From: Pilaira anomala
Taxonomy: Eukaryota; Mucoromycota; Mucoromycetes; Mucorales; Mucoraceae
Direction of reading: 5' to 3'
NCBI GenBank assembly: GCA_025716855.1
Contig: JAIXMQ010000011.1
Span: forward strand, 558,001 to 622,000
DNA length: 64,000 bases
Of this stretch, positions 34,415 through 46,332 are shown in pieces. The notes below the pieces were generated by a model. That model was not told the DNA's origin. It did no database searches and saw only the letters and a program-made list of their open reading frames with translations. The first letter of the stretch is position 1; every line of letters begins with the position of its first letter. A program made the translations under genes and the position numbers.

Positions 34415-35311
34415 TTAATTATTTATACGTTTGAAATAGTTTAAAAGGGTACGAAACAAAGTAGTATCAAATATATTTGGAAATGGGACAACATATTCAG
34501 CTGAAAGGGGTAACCTTTCATTATCTTCATTTAATAAAAAGATTTCTTTATCCTTTGTTATCTCACAACGTAATATACGATCACCTAAATCAATCCAATT
34601 TTTATGTGTTTTAGCTGAAGCATGTTTGTCTGACATCTTTTGTGCCATCTTTTTTGCATTTACAATAAACTGGTCAAATACAAGCTTGTCATTATAATAT
34701 TTCTCCCATGCCTTGAGATACTCCATGAATGTAACGGCTGTAATACACAAAAGACTCATACATATAATTTTATATCGACTATAATAATAATAGATTCCTT
34801 TAAAGTAAGGTAGATGTCCCTGCCGTAATATAGTATCATATAATGCACGAAGTTTAGGTGTTCGTAATATATACCCTACTTGGTTGGTAATTTCAAACTT
34901 TTCTTTCGTATCTATTTCAGTGGAGCTTTCTGGACTAAATATGTATACATTTTATTTAAAACTCGAAAGAGCGTTGTTACAGTCAATATAAACTTACTGT
35001 AATTCCAAAGCAAGTTGACGATGAGCTTTACTTATTTCTGTTGTACTTGCTGTTGGCTACTATTATTATTAATAAGTGCTTCAATTTTTTTTTTACGTAT
35101 ATATATATATATATATAACAACTGAATTGTATGAATCTACCTCTACACCTAACCAAGAATAAAAATCAGTATTATTCTTTCGCATCTCAGTTGAAAGGTC
35201 AAATACGTCAAACTGATCTTGTCCCCAATTCCAAGTCTTTATTATAGGCGGAAAAAGTATATACAATGTCACTGCTATACATAAAAGTTGTAAAATGTTC
35301 TTATTCAACAT
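34415..35311 (-). CDS. ER-membrane J-like protein (ERJ5 type) with HPE motif
   Basis: ATG is at 35309-35311. Residues 5-25 form a signal/anchor helix (LQLLCIAVTLYILFPPII). Splicing (GTAGAT donor, AGTAG acceptor; then GTAAGT/TTTAG) gives a J domain: FYSWLGVEPTASTTEISKAH, RQLALELHPE, then KFEITNQVGYILRTPKLRALYD. The canonical His-Pro-Asp needed to stimulate Hsp70 ATPase reads His-Pro-Glu (CAT CCA GAA across the intron). A second helix (IICMSLLCITAVTFMEYL) follows, then a charged C-terminal tail. The topology matches fungal Erj5, an ER J-protein linked to protein folding. With HPE it may be a weak or non-canonical J protein. The stop is 34415-34417. Confidence 0.75.
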
Positions 35312-36401
35312 TAAAAGAGAAAAAGAAGACTTGAAAGTAGAAAAAAAAATGCCGGATATTCAGCGGTCAATATGTAATTTTTAGTCAAAAACATGATTGG
35401 TCCGTGTTCTTACCAAATGTCAATCATACAAATGCCGTCTTTGAAGTACTCAAGAAGAAAAAACCAGATATGTTCATGATATCAATCCTAATGAATCTCA
35501 AAATAGAATGATGGATGAGACACAGCTGATTCAGGAAGGCGTAACTTCTTGTACTGTACTAATGAAATTCTGCAATCGAAGTGGATGTATAGTATTGCTT
35601 TAAAATTTCAGAAGGGAAGGACCCACCAAAATATTATAATTCCTTAAACATTCCATCATGTCAATCCAAGTCGCATTGTGGCTATACATATCAAAAGATT
35701 TCTTCGTGTTCACTTTGACTGGAGACAGTTCTAAGGTATAGCTTTGTAAATATAACTAGCCATGATCTTGTACGTGAACCAAGGAAAGGCGTTGTGACTA
35801 GACCTAATAAACACTCTTTACACTGTAAACTCAAGTTTTCCGTCTATTCTAAGCAGCAACAAGGTAATACAAAAAGTTGACAATAGAATTAAATGAAAAT
35901 GTATAAATAACATCCATAGACAGGCCATGAAAGTCAAAATATAGTGATGGTACTGCTGCTGCTGAATTTGATGATAATGGATGTTGGGACTGGAAATAGA
36001 AAGTTGATTGCTGTAATAACTATGTCAGACATCGCTCAGTTTCAGTTTAAATTATAGGCCGATTTTCTTTTTTCTGTAGGTGAGCAAATAATGTATGCCA
36101 AATCTAAATTATAATGAAAATATATAAATACAATAAGAAAGAAAGTAGAAGTCCTTACAAAGATTTTGTTATGTAGATGCATAAAGTGCCTATTAAAGGG
36201 TAATGCAAAGTTTGTATCACATGTACAATTACCATATCTTACTGCTCTGTGCAAGGTTCAAGAGCGATGACGATTTTTTAAATGTAAATCCCAGTCGGAG
36301 ATTCCATAACTAGGTGCTTGTGATATTTTCCCGTTCTCTCACTCTTTTGTTTCTTTTTATTCTTTTTTATTCTTTTTTTTTTTTATGTATATATATATAT
36401 A
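35312..36401. other. Intergenic with faint coding relic
   Basis: This is a divergent spacer between the J protein and EDE1. A relic-like read near 35655-35730 (plus) gives PSRIVAIHIKRFLRVHFDW, but stops surround it. TATATATATATAT at 36390-36400 sits directly before the EDE1 ATG. Nothing else is supported. Confidence 0.35.
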
Positions 36402-39400
36402 ATGTCTACATTATGGGAAACACAACTAAGACCTGAAGAGGTTCAAGCCTATAAACAATTATTTCAAGCAGCAGCTAAAAGCCAACCTAATGTCGTGACA
36501 GGCATAGAAGCAGTTCAATTCTTTGCAAAGTCAGGACTTGCTAATTCTATCTTATCAGAAGTGAGTTTTTTATTTTCTATTTACTGAAACAAATAAACTA
36601 ACAATAATAATGAAAAGATCTGGGAGGCTGCGGATGAGAAAAATCTAGGTTATCTAACACCAGATACATTTGCTATTGCACTGAAACTTATTGCTTGTGC
36701 TCAAAATGGGATCAAGGCAACTCAACCACTATTATCTACAGGTAAAAATGAGAAAAAAAAAGTTTCACATGGGTTTTTTCTTTTTTTTTTTTTTACTAAA
36801 TTACAAATTAGTTACACCGTTACCACAGATACAAGGGGTGCAATTGAATAGTAATACAGTCATGACATCTACAGAGAAACAAAAATATCAAACAATTTAT
36901 AAAGCACAACAACCTACTGCCAATGGCATTCCTGCTGAGAATGCTAAAGCTTTATTTTCAAAGTCAAGATTACCTAAGGATCAATTAGCTCAAATTTGGT
37001 AGGAAAAATAGATTAAAAATTTTTTGAGTAACGAGGCTCATTGGAAAAATAATATATAGGAATTTGGCAGATATTCGAAAGAATGGTTATTTGGATGAAA
37101 CTGAATTTATTATTGCAATGTACTATATAGCGAAATTAATGGATAAATCAATCACCACTTTGCCATCTATTTTACCTCCTGATATTTATTTGGCTGCCTC
37201 TAATACTTCTCCTATGCCAACAAAGACATCTGCTATGTCACCTTTATTACAATCCAGAGCGAAAAAGATTGACACGATTGGTAGTATGGCATTTTCATCA
37301 TCATCATCTACTACGGATCCTGGTACAATTATGAGCAATACTCGATCATGGGACGTTACAGCACATGAAAAGGCCCAATACGACGGATATTTCTCAAAAC
37401 TAGATAAGCAACACAAGGGCACAATTGGTGGTGCAGAAGCAGTTGAATTTTTTAGGAATTCAAAGTTACCCGAGACAGAATTAGCAAAGATTTGGAATTT
37501 AGCGGATATAAGAAAGTCTGGCACCTTAAATGCAAACGAGTTTGCAATTGCTATGCATTTAATTCATGCACGATTGATGGGAACTCCATTACCTAATGTC
37601 TTGTCTTCTACGTTATTGCCTCCACCTACACCTGTTTTACCACCTCAAAGTCCTATGCATACGGGTGGATTTAGTTCGCATACTACGATGAGAGGATTTA
37701 GTTCACCTATGACAAGACAAATGAGTTTACCTGATGAAGATTTACTTGGAGATTTTGGAAACGAAAAAGTAATCGAAGAAACGAACGCGGTTAATCTATT
37801 ACAAAATCAAATATCCAGTACAAAAAAATCTACAGCAGATATTCAAGCTCAAAAGACACAGCTGGAGCATTCTTTACATGCACTGGAAGAGAAAAAGAAA
37901 GATTTGAAAGCTCAAGTAGATGGATTAAAATCTCAACAAGAGAAAGATAATACCCAATTAAATCAACTAAAAGAATTAGTACAAACTGAAAAACCTCAGT
38001 GGGATCAAGTTAAACATCAATTAGAAGTGGCTGAACAAGAATTAAAATCAACTCAAGATCAAATTGAAAACGAAAAGGACGAAATCAAAAAGAATCAAGC
38101 TGAAAATGAAAAATTACGTAGAAGTGTTCACAATATTCAAATGGAGTCGATGCGTTTAACTAAAGCCTTGGATGACTTACAAGCTGAACATAAAAAACAA
38201 CAGGAAGCAACCGCTCGTAAAAAAGCTGAAGAAGCCCGTAAAGCTGAAGAAGCCCGTAAAGCTGAAGAAGCCCGTAAAGCTGAAGAAGCCCGTAAAGCTG
38301 AAGAAGCCCGTAAAGCTGAAGAAGCCCGTAAAGTTGAAGAAGCCCGTAAAGCTGAAGAAGCTCGACTAGCTGAAGAAGCTCGTAAAGCTGAAGAAGCTCG
38401 TAAAGCTGAAGAAGCTCGTAAAGCTGAAGAAGCTCGTAAAGCTGAAGAAGCTCGACTAGCTGAAGAAGCTCGACTAGCTGAAGAGGCTCGACTAGCTGAA
38501 GAGGCTCGACTAGCTGAAGAGGCTAGGTTAGCGGAAGAAGAGCGTAAGGCAGAAGAAGAGCGTAAAGCAGAAGAAGAGCGTAAAGCAGAAGAAGAGCGTA
38601 AAGTAGAAGAAGAGCGTAAAGCAGAAGAAGAGCGTAAGGTAGAAGAAGAACGCAAGGCAGAGGAAGCTCGACTAGATGAAGAGGCTCGCTTAATTGAAGA
38701 AGAACGTAAAGCTGACGAGGCGCGTAAGGTTGAAGAGGAACGCCTAGCCGAAGAAGAACGTAAAGCCGAAGAAGAACGTAAGGCTGAAGAAGATCGTAAG
38801 GCTGAAGAAGATCGTAAGGCTGAAGAAGATCGTAAAGCAGAGGCAGAACGTCAAGCTGAAGAGGCACGTAAGGTTGAAGAGGAACACTTAGCTGAACGCA
38901 AGGCTGATGAAGACCGTAAGGCTGAAGAAGATCGTAAAGCCGAAGAGAAACGTGCTTCTGCAGAAGCTGAATCTGTAGCCGTTGCGGCTGCTACTGCTGC
39001 CGCTATTTTAGAAACTGCTGAACGTGCTGAACAAAAGGAAAGAGAAGCGATTGCAGCACGTGAATTAGAAGAAGAGAAACTTGCTTCAGAACAACAGCAA
39101 CGACGTGAAAAGGAGGAAGAAGAACGCATTTCTGCCGAGTTTGAACAACGAAAGCAAGACGAAAAAGCTGCTGCTGATTTAAAGTTGAAGAAAGAACAAG
39201 AAGAAAGAGATGCTGCTGAGTTAAGACAACATAAGCAAGACGAAAAGGAAACTAACGAATTGAAATTAAAAAGTGAACAAGAAGAAAGAGAAGTTACTGA
39301 ATTAAGGCAGGAACAGGAAGCAAGAGAGGCTGCTGAATTAAAATCAAAGCAAGAGCATGAAGAAAAGGAAGCAGCTAAATTAAAGGAGGAGCAAGAGCAT

Positions 39401-40900
39401 AAAGCTGCTGCTGCTGCTGCTGAATTGAAACAGCGTAAAGAAAGAGAAGAAGAGCAACAAAGAATAATTGAAAAGAAGACAGCGGAATTAAGACAAAGAC
39501 AAGAAGAAGAGGAAAGAACAGTACTTGAACTGAAACAAAAACAAAAACAAGCTGCTGATGAATTAAAGCAAAAGGAACAAGAAGCACTTGCTTTGAAACA
39601 ACGTGAAGAAGATAAAATCCAAGCCGAATTTGAACAAAAGAAAAGTGAAGTAGAATTGAAGCGTAAACAAAATGAAAAAGATAGTTTAGGATTGGATAAT
39701 AATGAGAATAAAAAGGTAAGTTAAATAAGAAAAGATGCATATATTAAGTCTAGAGTAATTAATGTAAATATGTAGGAGAATACAGTTATATCCGAAAAGA
39801 TAGTAAAGAGTATTGACGCCTCTAATGCAACTAAATCAAGCCACGAAGAAGAAGAAGAAACGGAGTCAGAAGACTTTTTTGATGCAGTGGAAGCGCCTAG
39901 AAGTGTTGCTCAACAACAAACAATTAATGACGACAATGAATTTGTTATGATAGATCATCCAAAAGAAAACAAAAAAGTGGCTAATCCAGCAGAAAACCCC
40001 TTTTTGACAGAAAGAGAACCTGTTTTAAATCAAAAACCTGTCTCTACTTTTGATTCTGTATTTGGTGTTGTTTCTTCTACTGAACAACAACAACAAGAAG
40101 AAAAAATAGAAGAAACAGAAGAGGAAGATCCGGTTATGGTTAGCTCTTTTACAGATGAATCAGAGGTTTCAAAGAGTACAAATAGTAGTACACATCGTGT
40201 AGCACCCGCACCACCTCCATCTAGAGCAGTTAAGAAAGCACAACAGCAACAAAGAACGAATGAACCTACTATTTTTGGAACAATTGATGAAACAAGTGTT
40301 TCGGATTTCAACAACAATACAAGTAGTCAAGTTACACCATTTGAATCTCCATCAATTACAGTAAAAAAGTCTTTTGATCAAAACGATAAATTATTTAATC
40401 AACACGATAAAGAAGTAACAAAGGGTGAAAAAGAAGGAGTAGTGAATAATAATAATTATAATAGAGGAGTTAAAGAAGAAGCTGAAAAGTCTAATAGTAA
40501 AGGAGAAGAAAAAAAGTTAAAAAAGAAAAAGAATATTGTTTCTTGGGCTAAAAGCTTTGGTGGATTTGATTTTTCTAATCATGAAGAAGATAAAAAGAAG
40601 AAGAAGAAAGAGAAAAAGTCAAAGAAGGAAGCGTCCGTGTCTAAATCAAACAAGGAGACTAACATTAAAAATCCTATAATTCATAGTACTAGTAGTAGTA
40701 ATAGTCATTCTAATGAAAATACATCTGAACCAGCTCCTTCTCATCATCAACCGATCGCTACGTACGATCCAGATACGATCCAAGGTAGTCATATTGCTGA
40801 ATTAGTTAATATGGGGTTTGATCCCGCTGCGGCTTTAGAAGCTTTAGACCGCTATGATCAAGATATTGAAAAAGCAACAAATTACTTGCTAGATCAATAA
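36402..40900 (+). CDS. EDE1: EDE1/Eps15-type endocytic scaffold (three EH domains, coiled coil, UBA)
   Basis: This early-arriving endocytic scaffold marks clathrin-coated sites and binds NPF peptides and ubiquitin. ATG is at 36402 and TAA ends at 40900, with five exons. EH1 lies around residues 10-90 (LFQAAAKSQPNVVTGIEAV), EH2 reads YKAQQPTANGIPAENAKALF to WNLADIRKNGYLDETEFIIA, and EH3 lies at 37350-37590 (FSKLDKQHKGTIGGAEAV, WNLADIRKSGTLNANEFAIA). A heptad-rich coiled coil (37780-38200) runs into an extreme KAEEAR/KAEEER repeat (38218-38960) and further Glu/Lys/Gln helix to 39720. After one intron come an acidic, Asn-rich linker, a Lys-rich patch and a C-terminal UBA (HIAELVNMGFDPAAALEALD). 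An antisense frame over the repeat is an artefact. Confidence 0.93.
38218..38960 (+). repeat. 18-base coding repeat, KAEEAR array in EDE1
   Basis: About 40 imperfect tandem copies of an 18-base unit (AAAGCTGAAGAAGCCCGT and variants) encode KAEEAR, LAEEAR and KAEEER. The first five copies are nearly identical, suggesting recent expansion. The product is a long charged single helix. Confidence 0.9.
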
Positions 40901-41161
40901 GAATAATAAATTCTCAGAAGATTCTCAAGTTAATGAAAACTCTTTTTTTTTTTTTTTGTATCACTTACACACACATATATACACAACATATACATTATAA
41001 TATTAATAATAATAATAAAGGGGCGGATAAAATGTTTATTTCTTTTTTGACAATTCATACTCACATATATGCGCCTACTATACAATGTCCAAGCGTAAAA
41101 ATAAAAAACAAGAAATATAGTTATGTAAAGCAAGGCACGTTATCAAAAATAGATGTTAAGG

Positions 41162-41164
<3 letters not shown>

Positions 41165-41193
<29 letters not shown>
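41165..41193 (+). repeat. A29 homopolymer
   Basis: Pure A tract between EDE1 and the RGS gene, 62 bases before a T60 tract. Confidence 0.9.
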
Positions 41194-41195
<2 letters not shown>

Positions 41196-41253
41196 GTTTC
41201 CATAACAACAGTGTGTTGCCAATAACAAAAAAAAACAACAACAATTTTCTATA

Positions 41254-41255
<2 letters not shown>

Positions 41256-41315
<60 letters not shown>
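41256..41315 (+). repeat. T60 homopolymer
   Basis: Sixty T upstream of the RGS/DEP gene. Together with A29 it could pair as an A-T hairpin. Confidence 0.9.
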
Positions 41316-41317
<2 letters not shown>

Positions 41318-41444
41318 TCTCTCCTTATTCTCCCTTGATTTTCTTTTTTTATGAATATAATTTGAATAAAATTTCACGTCTTTCCTTTTTCTTTTCTCTT
41401 TCGCTTTCTTTACCTATTTTTTTTTTTTTTTTTTGTTTATTATA

Positions 41445-43408
41445 ATGACAACGGATTCTAATATATCACAACAGGCTTATACTTCAATGATGAAATTCAC
41501 AATAGAAGGGCGACCATTTTTGAAGGTAGAAAGAAAAGAATAATGATATTAATAATATTAGAAAGGGTTTTTAATAAACCAAGATGATAGGATATTCATG
41601 ATTTATTTGCTGCTTTAATTGTTCAAATACCATTGGATACACATAGATATTTATTTCGAAATTATTATAATACATTTTCTTCAGAGGATGCTATTCAAGC
41701 ACTAGGTAATTTACGTTTTTCTCATACAGTACGTATACCCGATCCAAATGACTCATCTCGTCAACAAAGAACAACTACTACCACGACGTTTAATATGGCG
41801 CGCGAAATGGCTAAATCGTTATGTCAACAATTTCAAAACTGTCGACTTATGGAAAATGCGGTAGATCCACAAAATAGGTCATTTCGTGATAAAGGGATTT
41901 GGCATTTAACTCCTAAAGGCCTATGTATTCTGCAGGATTTTTGTGTTCGAACCGAAGTTGATGTATCTAGTTTAAGGAAGCATTTTAGTCATATGGAAGC
42001 TATTCACCTTGTACGTCTTGATCGTAACTCGGATGATGATCAATTGATTTTAACAAGAGCTTGTGTTTCTATTGTATTTCGTGTTATGATGACTTGCTTA
42101 CCTTTAGATGGTGAATTATCAAATACTGGTAATGCTAGTTCTGTCTCGTTATCTACTAGAAGTACACCTCCCTCTTCTACTTCTTCTTCAGTCTCTTCTG
42201 CTACTTCTTGTTCTAGTCCTTCCCTTAGTGCTCCCTTTGCGATGTCTTCTACTTCCTCTAGTAGTGATTCAAGAGTACAATTATTAGGTAATTACTTGTT
42301 GACATTATCAAAAACAACACGTCAAAGTAAAACTGTAAAAACTATGAGAACTGTCTTTTCTTCACAAATGTGTTGTGATTGGTTAATAGAATATAGTACT
42401 GTATCTTGTCGTGAAGAAGCAGAATCAATTATACAAGAATTTATTAAATATCACTGGATTGAATATCAAGATTCAAAACACCAAAATCAACCTTTAAAGA
42501 CCTCTAAAGTTATAATATTTGTTGTATCTGATAAAGGAAAACAAATTGTATCTGAAGCTGTAAAGCAATCGCAACCACCTCAGCCGCCTCAACCTGCCTT
42601 AATTGCTTCTTCTTCGTCTTCTTCTACTGGTATATCTAGATCAAGAAGTAATACTTTAAATGAATCATCAAACGAAGAAAAGACCACATTAAGAGAAATA
42701 TTATCCCAAGATCCAGAGAGTCTATTAATTACTACCACACAACAAACAACAGATGATGATACAGTATCCCTTGCAGAATCTACTTCCGCATTATCTATTT
42801 CACGTCCACCAAGTATTGCAGTAGAACAAACTTCTCATGATCCAAAAGAAAGTAATTCGGCTAGACTTAAAATTATACTTGAAAACGCTAAACTTCGATC
42901 ACCGTTTAAAGATTTCTTACGAGCCAATTTTTGTGCAGAAAACTTAGACTTTTGGATTGATTATAATACACTTCGAAGAAAATGTCGTAATCAAAGCCCT
43001 GCTTTACCTTCACAAAATCAGAAAGATTTATTAGAAGATGCTTATGATATTTGGTCTACTTATTTAGCTTCTGGCTCACCTCAAGAATTGAATGTAGAAC
43101 ACTCTTTGCGACAGGAAATGGCAAGAATTGTGAACTCTATAGTAACCATCATTCCTTCTGCTTATCCTGGTCAAACCAATCCTACAATCTTAATCACTGC
43201 CTCTTCTGCCTCACAAAGTTTAAGGATGATGTTAAAATTGTTAGATAAAGTTAATGAACATATTTGTCGTTTAATGGCTTCTGATTCTGTACCTAAATTT
43301 GTAAAAACTGATAAATATCGTAAAATTATTGATATGATTGAAAGAAATGAACGTAAAAAACAACGTGAATTATATCAAGCAATGGATTCTTCTTCTGATG
43401 ATGTGTAG
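41445..43408 (+). CDS. RGS protein with DEP domains (Sst2/FlbA type)
   Basis: This is a regulator of G-protein signalling: the RGS domain accelerates GTP hydrolysis by G-alpha, and DEP domains bring it to receptors and membranes. ATG is at 41445 (MTTDSNISQQ); one intron (GTAGAA donor, GATAG acceptor) joins FLK to DIHDLFAALIVQIPLDTHR. A first DEP-like module spans about residues 25-130 (SHTVRIPD, FRDKGIWHLTPKGLCILQDF). A second lies at 42330-42560 (SSQMCCDWLIEYSTVSCREE, ending VIIFVVSDKG). The RGS box lies at 42860-43360: LKIILENAKLRSPFKDFL, ANFCAENLDFWIDYNTL, then FVKTDKYRKIIDMI. The order DEP-DEP-RGS and the length (about 619 residues) fit FlbA/Sst2. Ser-rich linkers separate the modules. 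Confidence 0.88.
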
Positions 43409-43507
43409 AATTTTTTTATCAATAAAATTTTGTTCAGTTATTTAAAACTCCCAACCAAAAAAAAAAAGAACCCTTGTCCCCTTTTTCTTCATATTTTTTA
43501 TTTCCTA

Positions 43508-43761
43508 ATGACACCAGTAGCAAAATATTATAGTAAAGTGTTTGGACTTGGTTTAGGCATTGGTGCCGCCATGGAAGTATTATTAATCAAGAGCAATTAC
43601 TGTAGGGACAAAATACTTAAAAAAAAAAAGTATTAATAGACTAATGACTTAATTTAGATCAAATGCTTGCAGCTTCAGAAGCGAAACAAAACCTGAAAGA
43701 CTTACAACAAGAACAAGAAGATTTAGAGCGCTATAAGCGTATGAAATCAGCTTCTTCTTAA
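43508..43761 (+). CDS. Very small single-pass membrane protein, perhaps mitochondrial (SMIM4/UQCC5-like layout)
   Basis: ATG 43508, one intron (donor GTAGGG, acceptor TTTAG), TAA 43759-43761. The 65-residue product reads MTPVAKYYSKVFGLGLGIG, AAMEVLLIKSNYYQMLA, then a charged helix (KQNLKDLQQEQEDLERYKR). A short N-terminus, a Gly-rich helix ending in ME-x-IK and a charged tail resemble small inner-mitochondrial-membrane proteins of the SMIM4/UQCC5 type, which help assemble complex III. That link is by eye only. The intron join keeps frame and gives a clean end, which supports a real gene too small to be noticed easily. Confidence 0.5.
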
Positions 43762-43913
43762 CTCCTCTCTCCCACTTCCCACTTTTTTTTTACAGAAAAA
43801 TTACGCACAATTTTATTTTTTAAAGGAGTGTCAAAGTTACTTGCATAAATCCATACAATAAAGACTGTATACTCCTTACACCAAAAAAAAAGCAGTTCAA
43901 ACAAGGTATAAAT

Positions 43914-44195
43914 TTGGACGCACCTCTACCCATACTTGTTTTAGGGGTATACCTTTTCTTTTTTCTTTTTTTTTTACTTGTCAATCGCAAAAAACCTGAT
44001 ATTTGTTTTAGAAAATGTCTAGAGCTTGAATTAGAACTTTCGAAATGGTTTAAATTGAAATCAGGTGGCGTATTACCCTTCCTGTCATTTATTCTATATG
44101 CATTACGGCTAATAAAATTTATCCGTTTTGAGCAATCTATCGTCTTGAGCCAAATTAAATTGTGTCGGCTTCGTGTCCTTTTTTCTAAGCGTTAA
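43914..44195 (+). other. Open frame, hydrophobic then basic, doubtful
   Basis: A 93-codon frame starts from a non-ATG codon and reads DAPLPILVLGVYLFF.. and NRKKPDICFRKC. The first 30 residues have a membrane-helix-then-basic pattern. No exons, start codon or family support it. It could be a relic. Confidence 0.15.
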
Positions 44196-46332
44196 AAAGA
44201 TAAAATATTAGAGTGATACCCTACAACCATCTGTTTAATTACTCTTAAGGCACCTACGATGCTATTAAAAGGTCTGCTGCCGATTGTATAGATCTTCTTC
44301 ACTTTAACAATATCTCTGGTCCAATTTGGTTAATCAAATCTTCATCAAACTGACCGCTCTTTAGCAAAAGTCTGATTGACAACGACCTAAATGAATTTTG
44401 GAGGAAAAAAGCTACATATCAACCCTACATAATCCTATTGATACAGCTAGGGAAACTTTATGTATATGATGATTGAAGATATAGTATTATATGTAAAAAG
44501 GAATACAGATAATAAATAAATAATTTAGAAAGTGAACACTAGACTAGTTAGTTGTCAACTTAGGAAGACTTGTATAGACCAACAAAGACAACGAATATCA
44601 GCAACGAATTCCCCAGAGTTAATTCAAAGTGAATTCAATGTTACACTAAATTAGTTATTGTCCTTAACCGCTGTGTTTCTTTAAAAGCGTTATGCTTTAT
44701 AAAATTTAAGAAAAACACATACTTTTGTGAAAAATTAAATTAAATTAAATCAGCCTAATATTTTGGAACAAACTATCTATTCCTCTTTGGACCTGAGAAC
44801 ACTTTTGGTTTATCCCTTATTTTCATCCTATTAAGATTCATGTAATAGTACCACCACGTCTTTTGAAAGATATGCTCTACTTTGCACGGGATTGAACTTA
44901 ACCACAGTAGCACCAAAAGCAGGTTACAGTGTAATTTTCAATCAAACCGGCTGCAAAAATCTATCAAGGCCCGGAGATAGGTATTTAGTTCAGGTGTTCA
45001 GTTACTCTTGAGGTTTATAATCATGCCTTTTGTTATAAGCTTTATATAAATGTCCAAAAAAACTGACAAATCTTTCACCTTCCAACATCAGGACGGGCTG
45101 AAAGATGCGTAAGTTGAGATCGCGGATACTTTTAACAGAAAACTTCTAGTTACTTTCTTGTTCATTTTTTATAGGACCTTATCCCTTCCGTCATTTACGG
45201 AACTTCTAGGGAAAAAATTATTATAAATACATGCCATAAATTCTACCTGACTTTTGTTATTATTTTTATTTCTTTTCTAATACATTTTACTTTTTCTGGT
45301 AACAACTGCTCTACTTCACAATCCTTTGAAGCTCCTACAAGGCTTTAGCTCTCATGACCTTCGCTCTTCCCTGACAATTGGCTCTGTTACGTCTGTCGCT
45401 CTTCAACAACAACAACAATAACAACAACAATCAAAATAACTCCTGACCAGTTATCGCTGTTTTCCCCAAGATGCATTCAGTGTAAGTATAACTTGTTTAT
45501 TTTAAAAAAAAAATATAATTAATCTATGTAATCCTTTGTGTATTGTATTTGTATAACTCATTTTTCGGGTATTTTCAATTAAGCGTAGGTTGAGTTTGTT
45601 CCAAACTTTTACTAATTTTCAATTTTTTTTTTTATTTTGTATTTCTATTCTGTATATCTATTTTTTTAAATCTTTTTTTTTTTCCAATAGTTACCATTAA
45701 TTTTTAATAAAAGTGTAAATAAATGTAAAAATAATTCATTATTTGTAAGGAGATGTATCTCAATTTGTCACAATGAGAGATCAGGAAGACTATGCTGATC
45801 AAAAAGGGACAGGCTAGAGAAAAGTGAAAATAGAAGTTAATCAGCTGTTTAATATACATAAAAAGTATGATTAAAAGAAAACCTGATTCATAAATCATTC
45901 AAAATAAAAATATTATTGCTACAATATACAATTAAAAGATTCATGTTCATTTTCACAATCTTCTAATAAATACATATACATCCCTTTGCATTACAAAATT
46001 GTACAGTAACGAGTTTTTTTTTTATTTGTTTACGGATATTCTAAATAATTTCAATCGGGTTACTTTATTAATCATTAGTATTACTTAGTAAGAAAGCTTA
46101 AATATGGGATTCATTTGGGGGAAAACCAAGCCCTCTCATACAACATGAATACCAGCAAAGCCGAAAGAAAAAGAGAGATGGTATTTTCCTGATATACATG
46201 TAGGAAATGCAAGTAATAATTTATAAATAGGTATTTACAAAGACAATAAATAAAATGGTTATTTTATTTCAACTTCTTGTATATATAAATTAAAATATAA
46301 TAGAGCGCTCATGTACATATAGATACAGTGAA
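44196..46332. other. Gene-poor region
   Basis: No gene is seen. A CAA-rich tract (CAACAACAACAACAATAACAA, near 45407-45431) precedes a CAGTGTAAGTAT donor-like site near 45478, so an untranslated exon is possible but unsupported. T-rich tracts dominate 45600-45690. Confidence 0.4.

Noticed and set aside
38137..38655. Minus-strand frame rich in RSSSALRASSA
   Set aside because: It is the antisense shadow of the KAEEAR repeat in EDE1; repeats keep all frames open.
43914..44195. Possible fatty-acid elongase start (APLPILVLGVYLFF)
   Set aside because: The following residues do not fit the family and there is no ATG or further exon.
44880..45000. GGGATTGAACTTAACC near 44888 as a tRNA T arm
   Set aside because: No matching acceptor stem, anticodon arm or D arm could be built around it.
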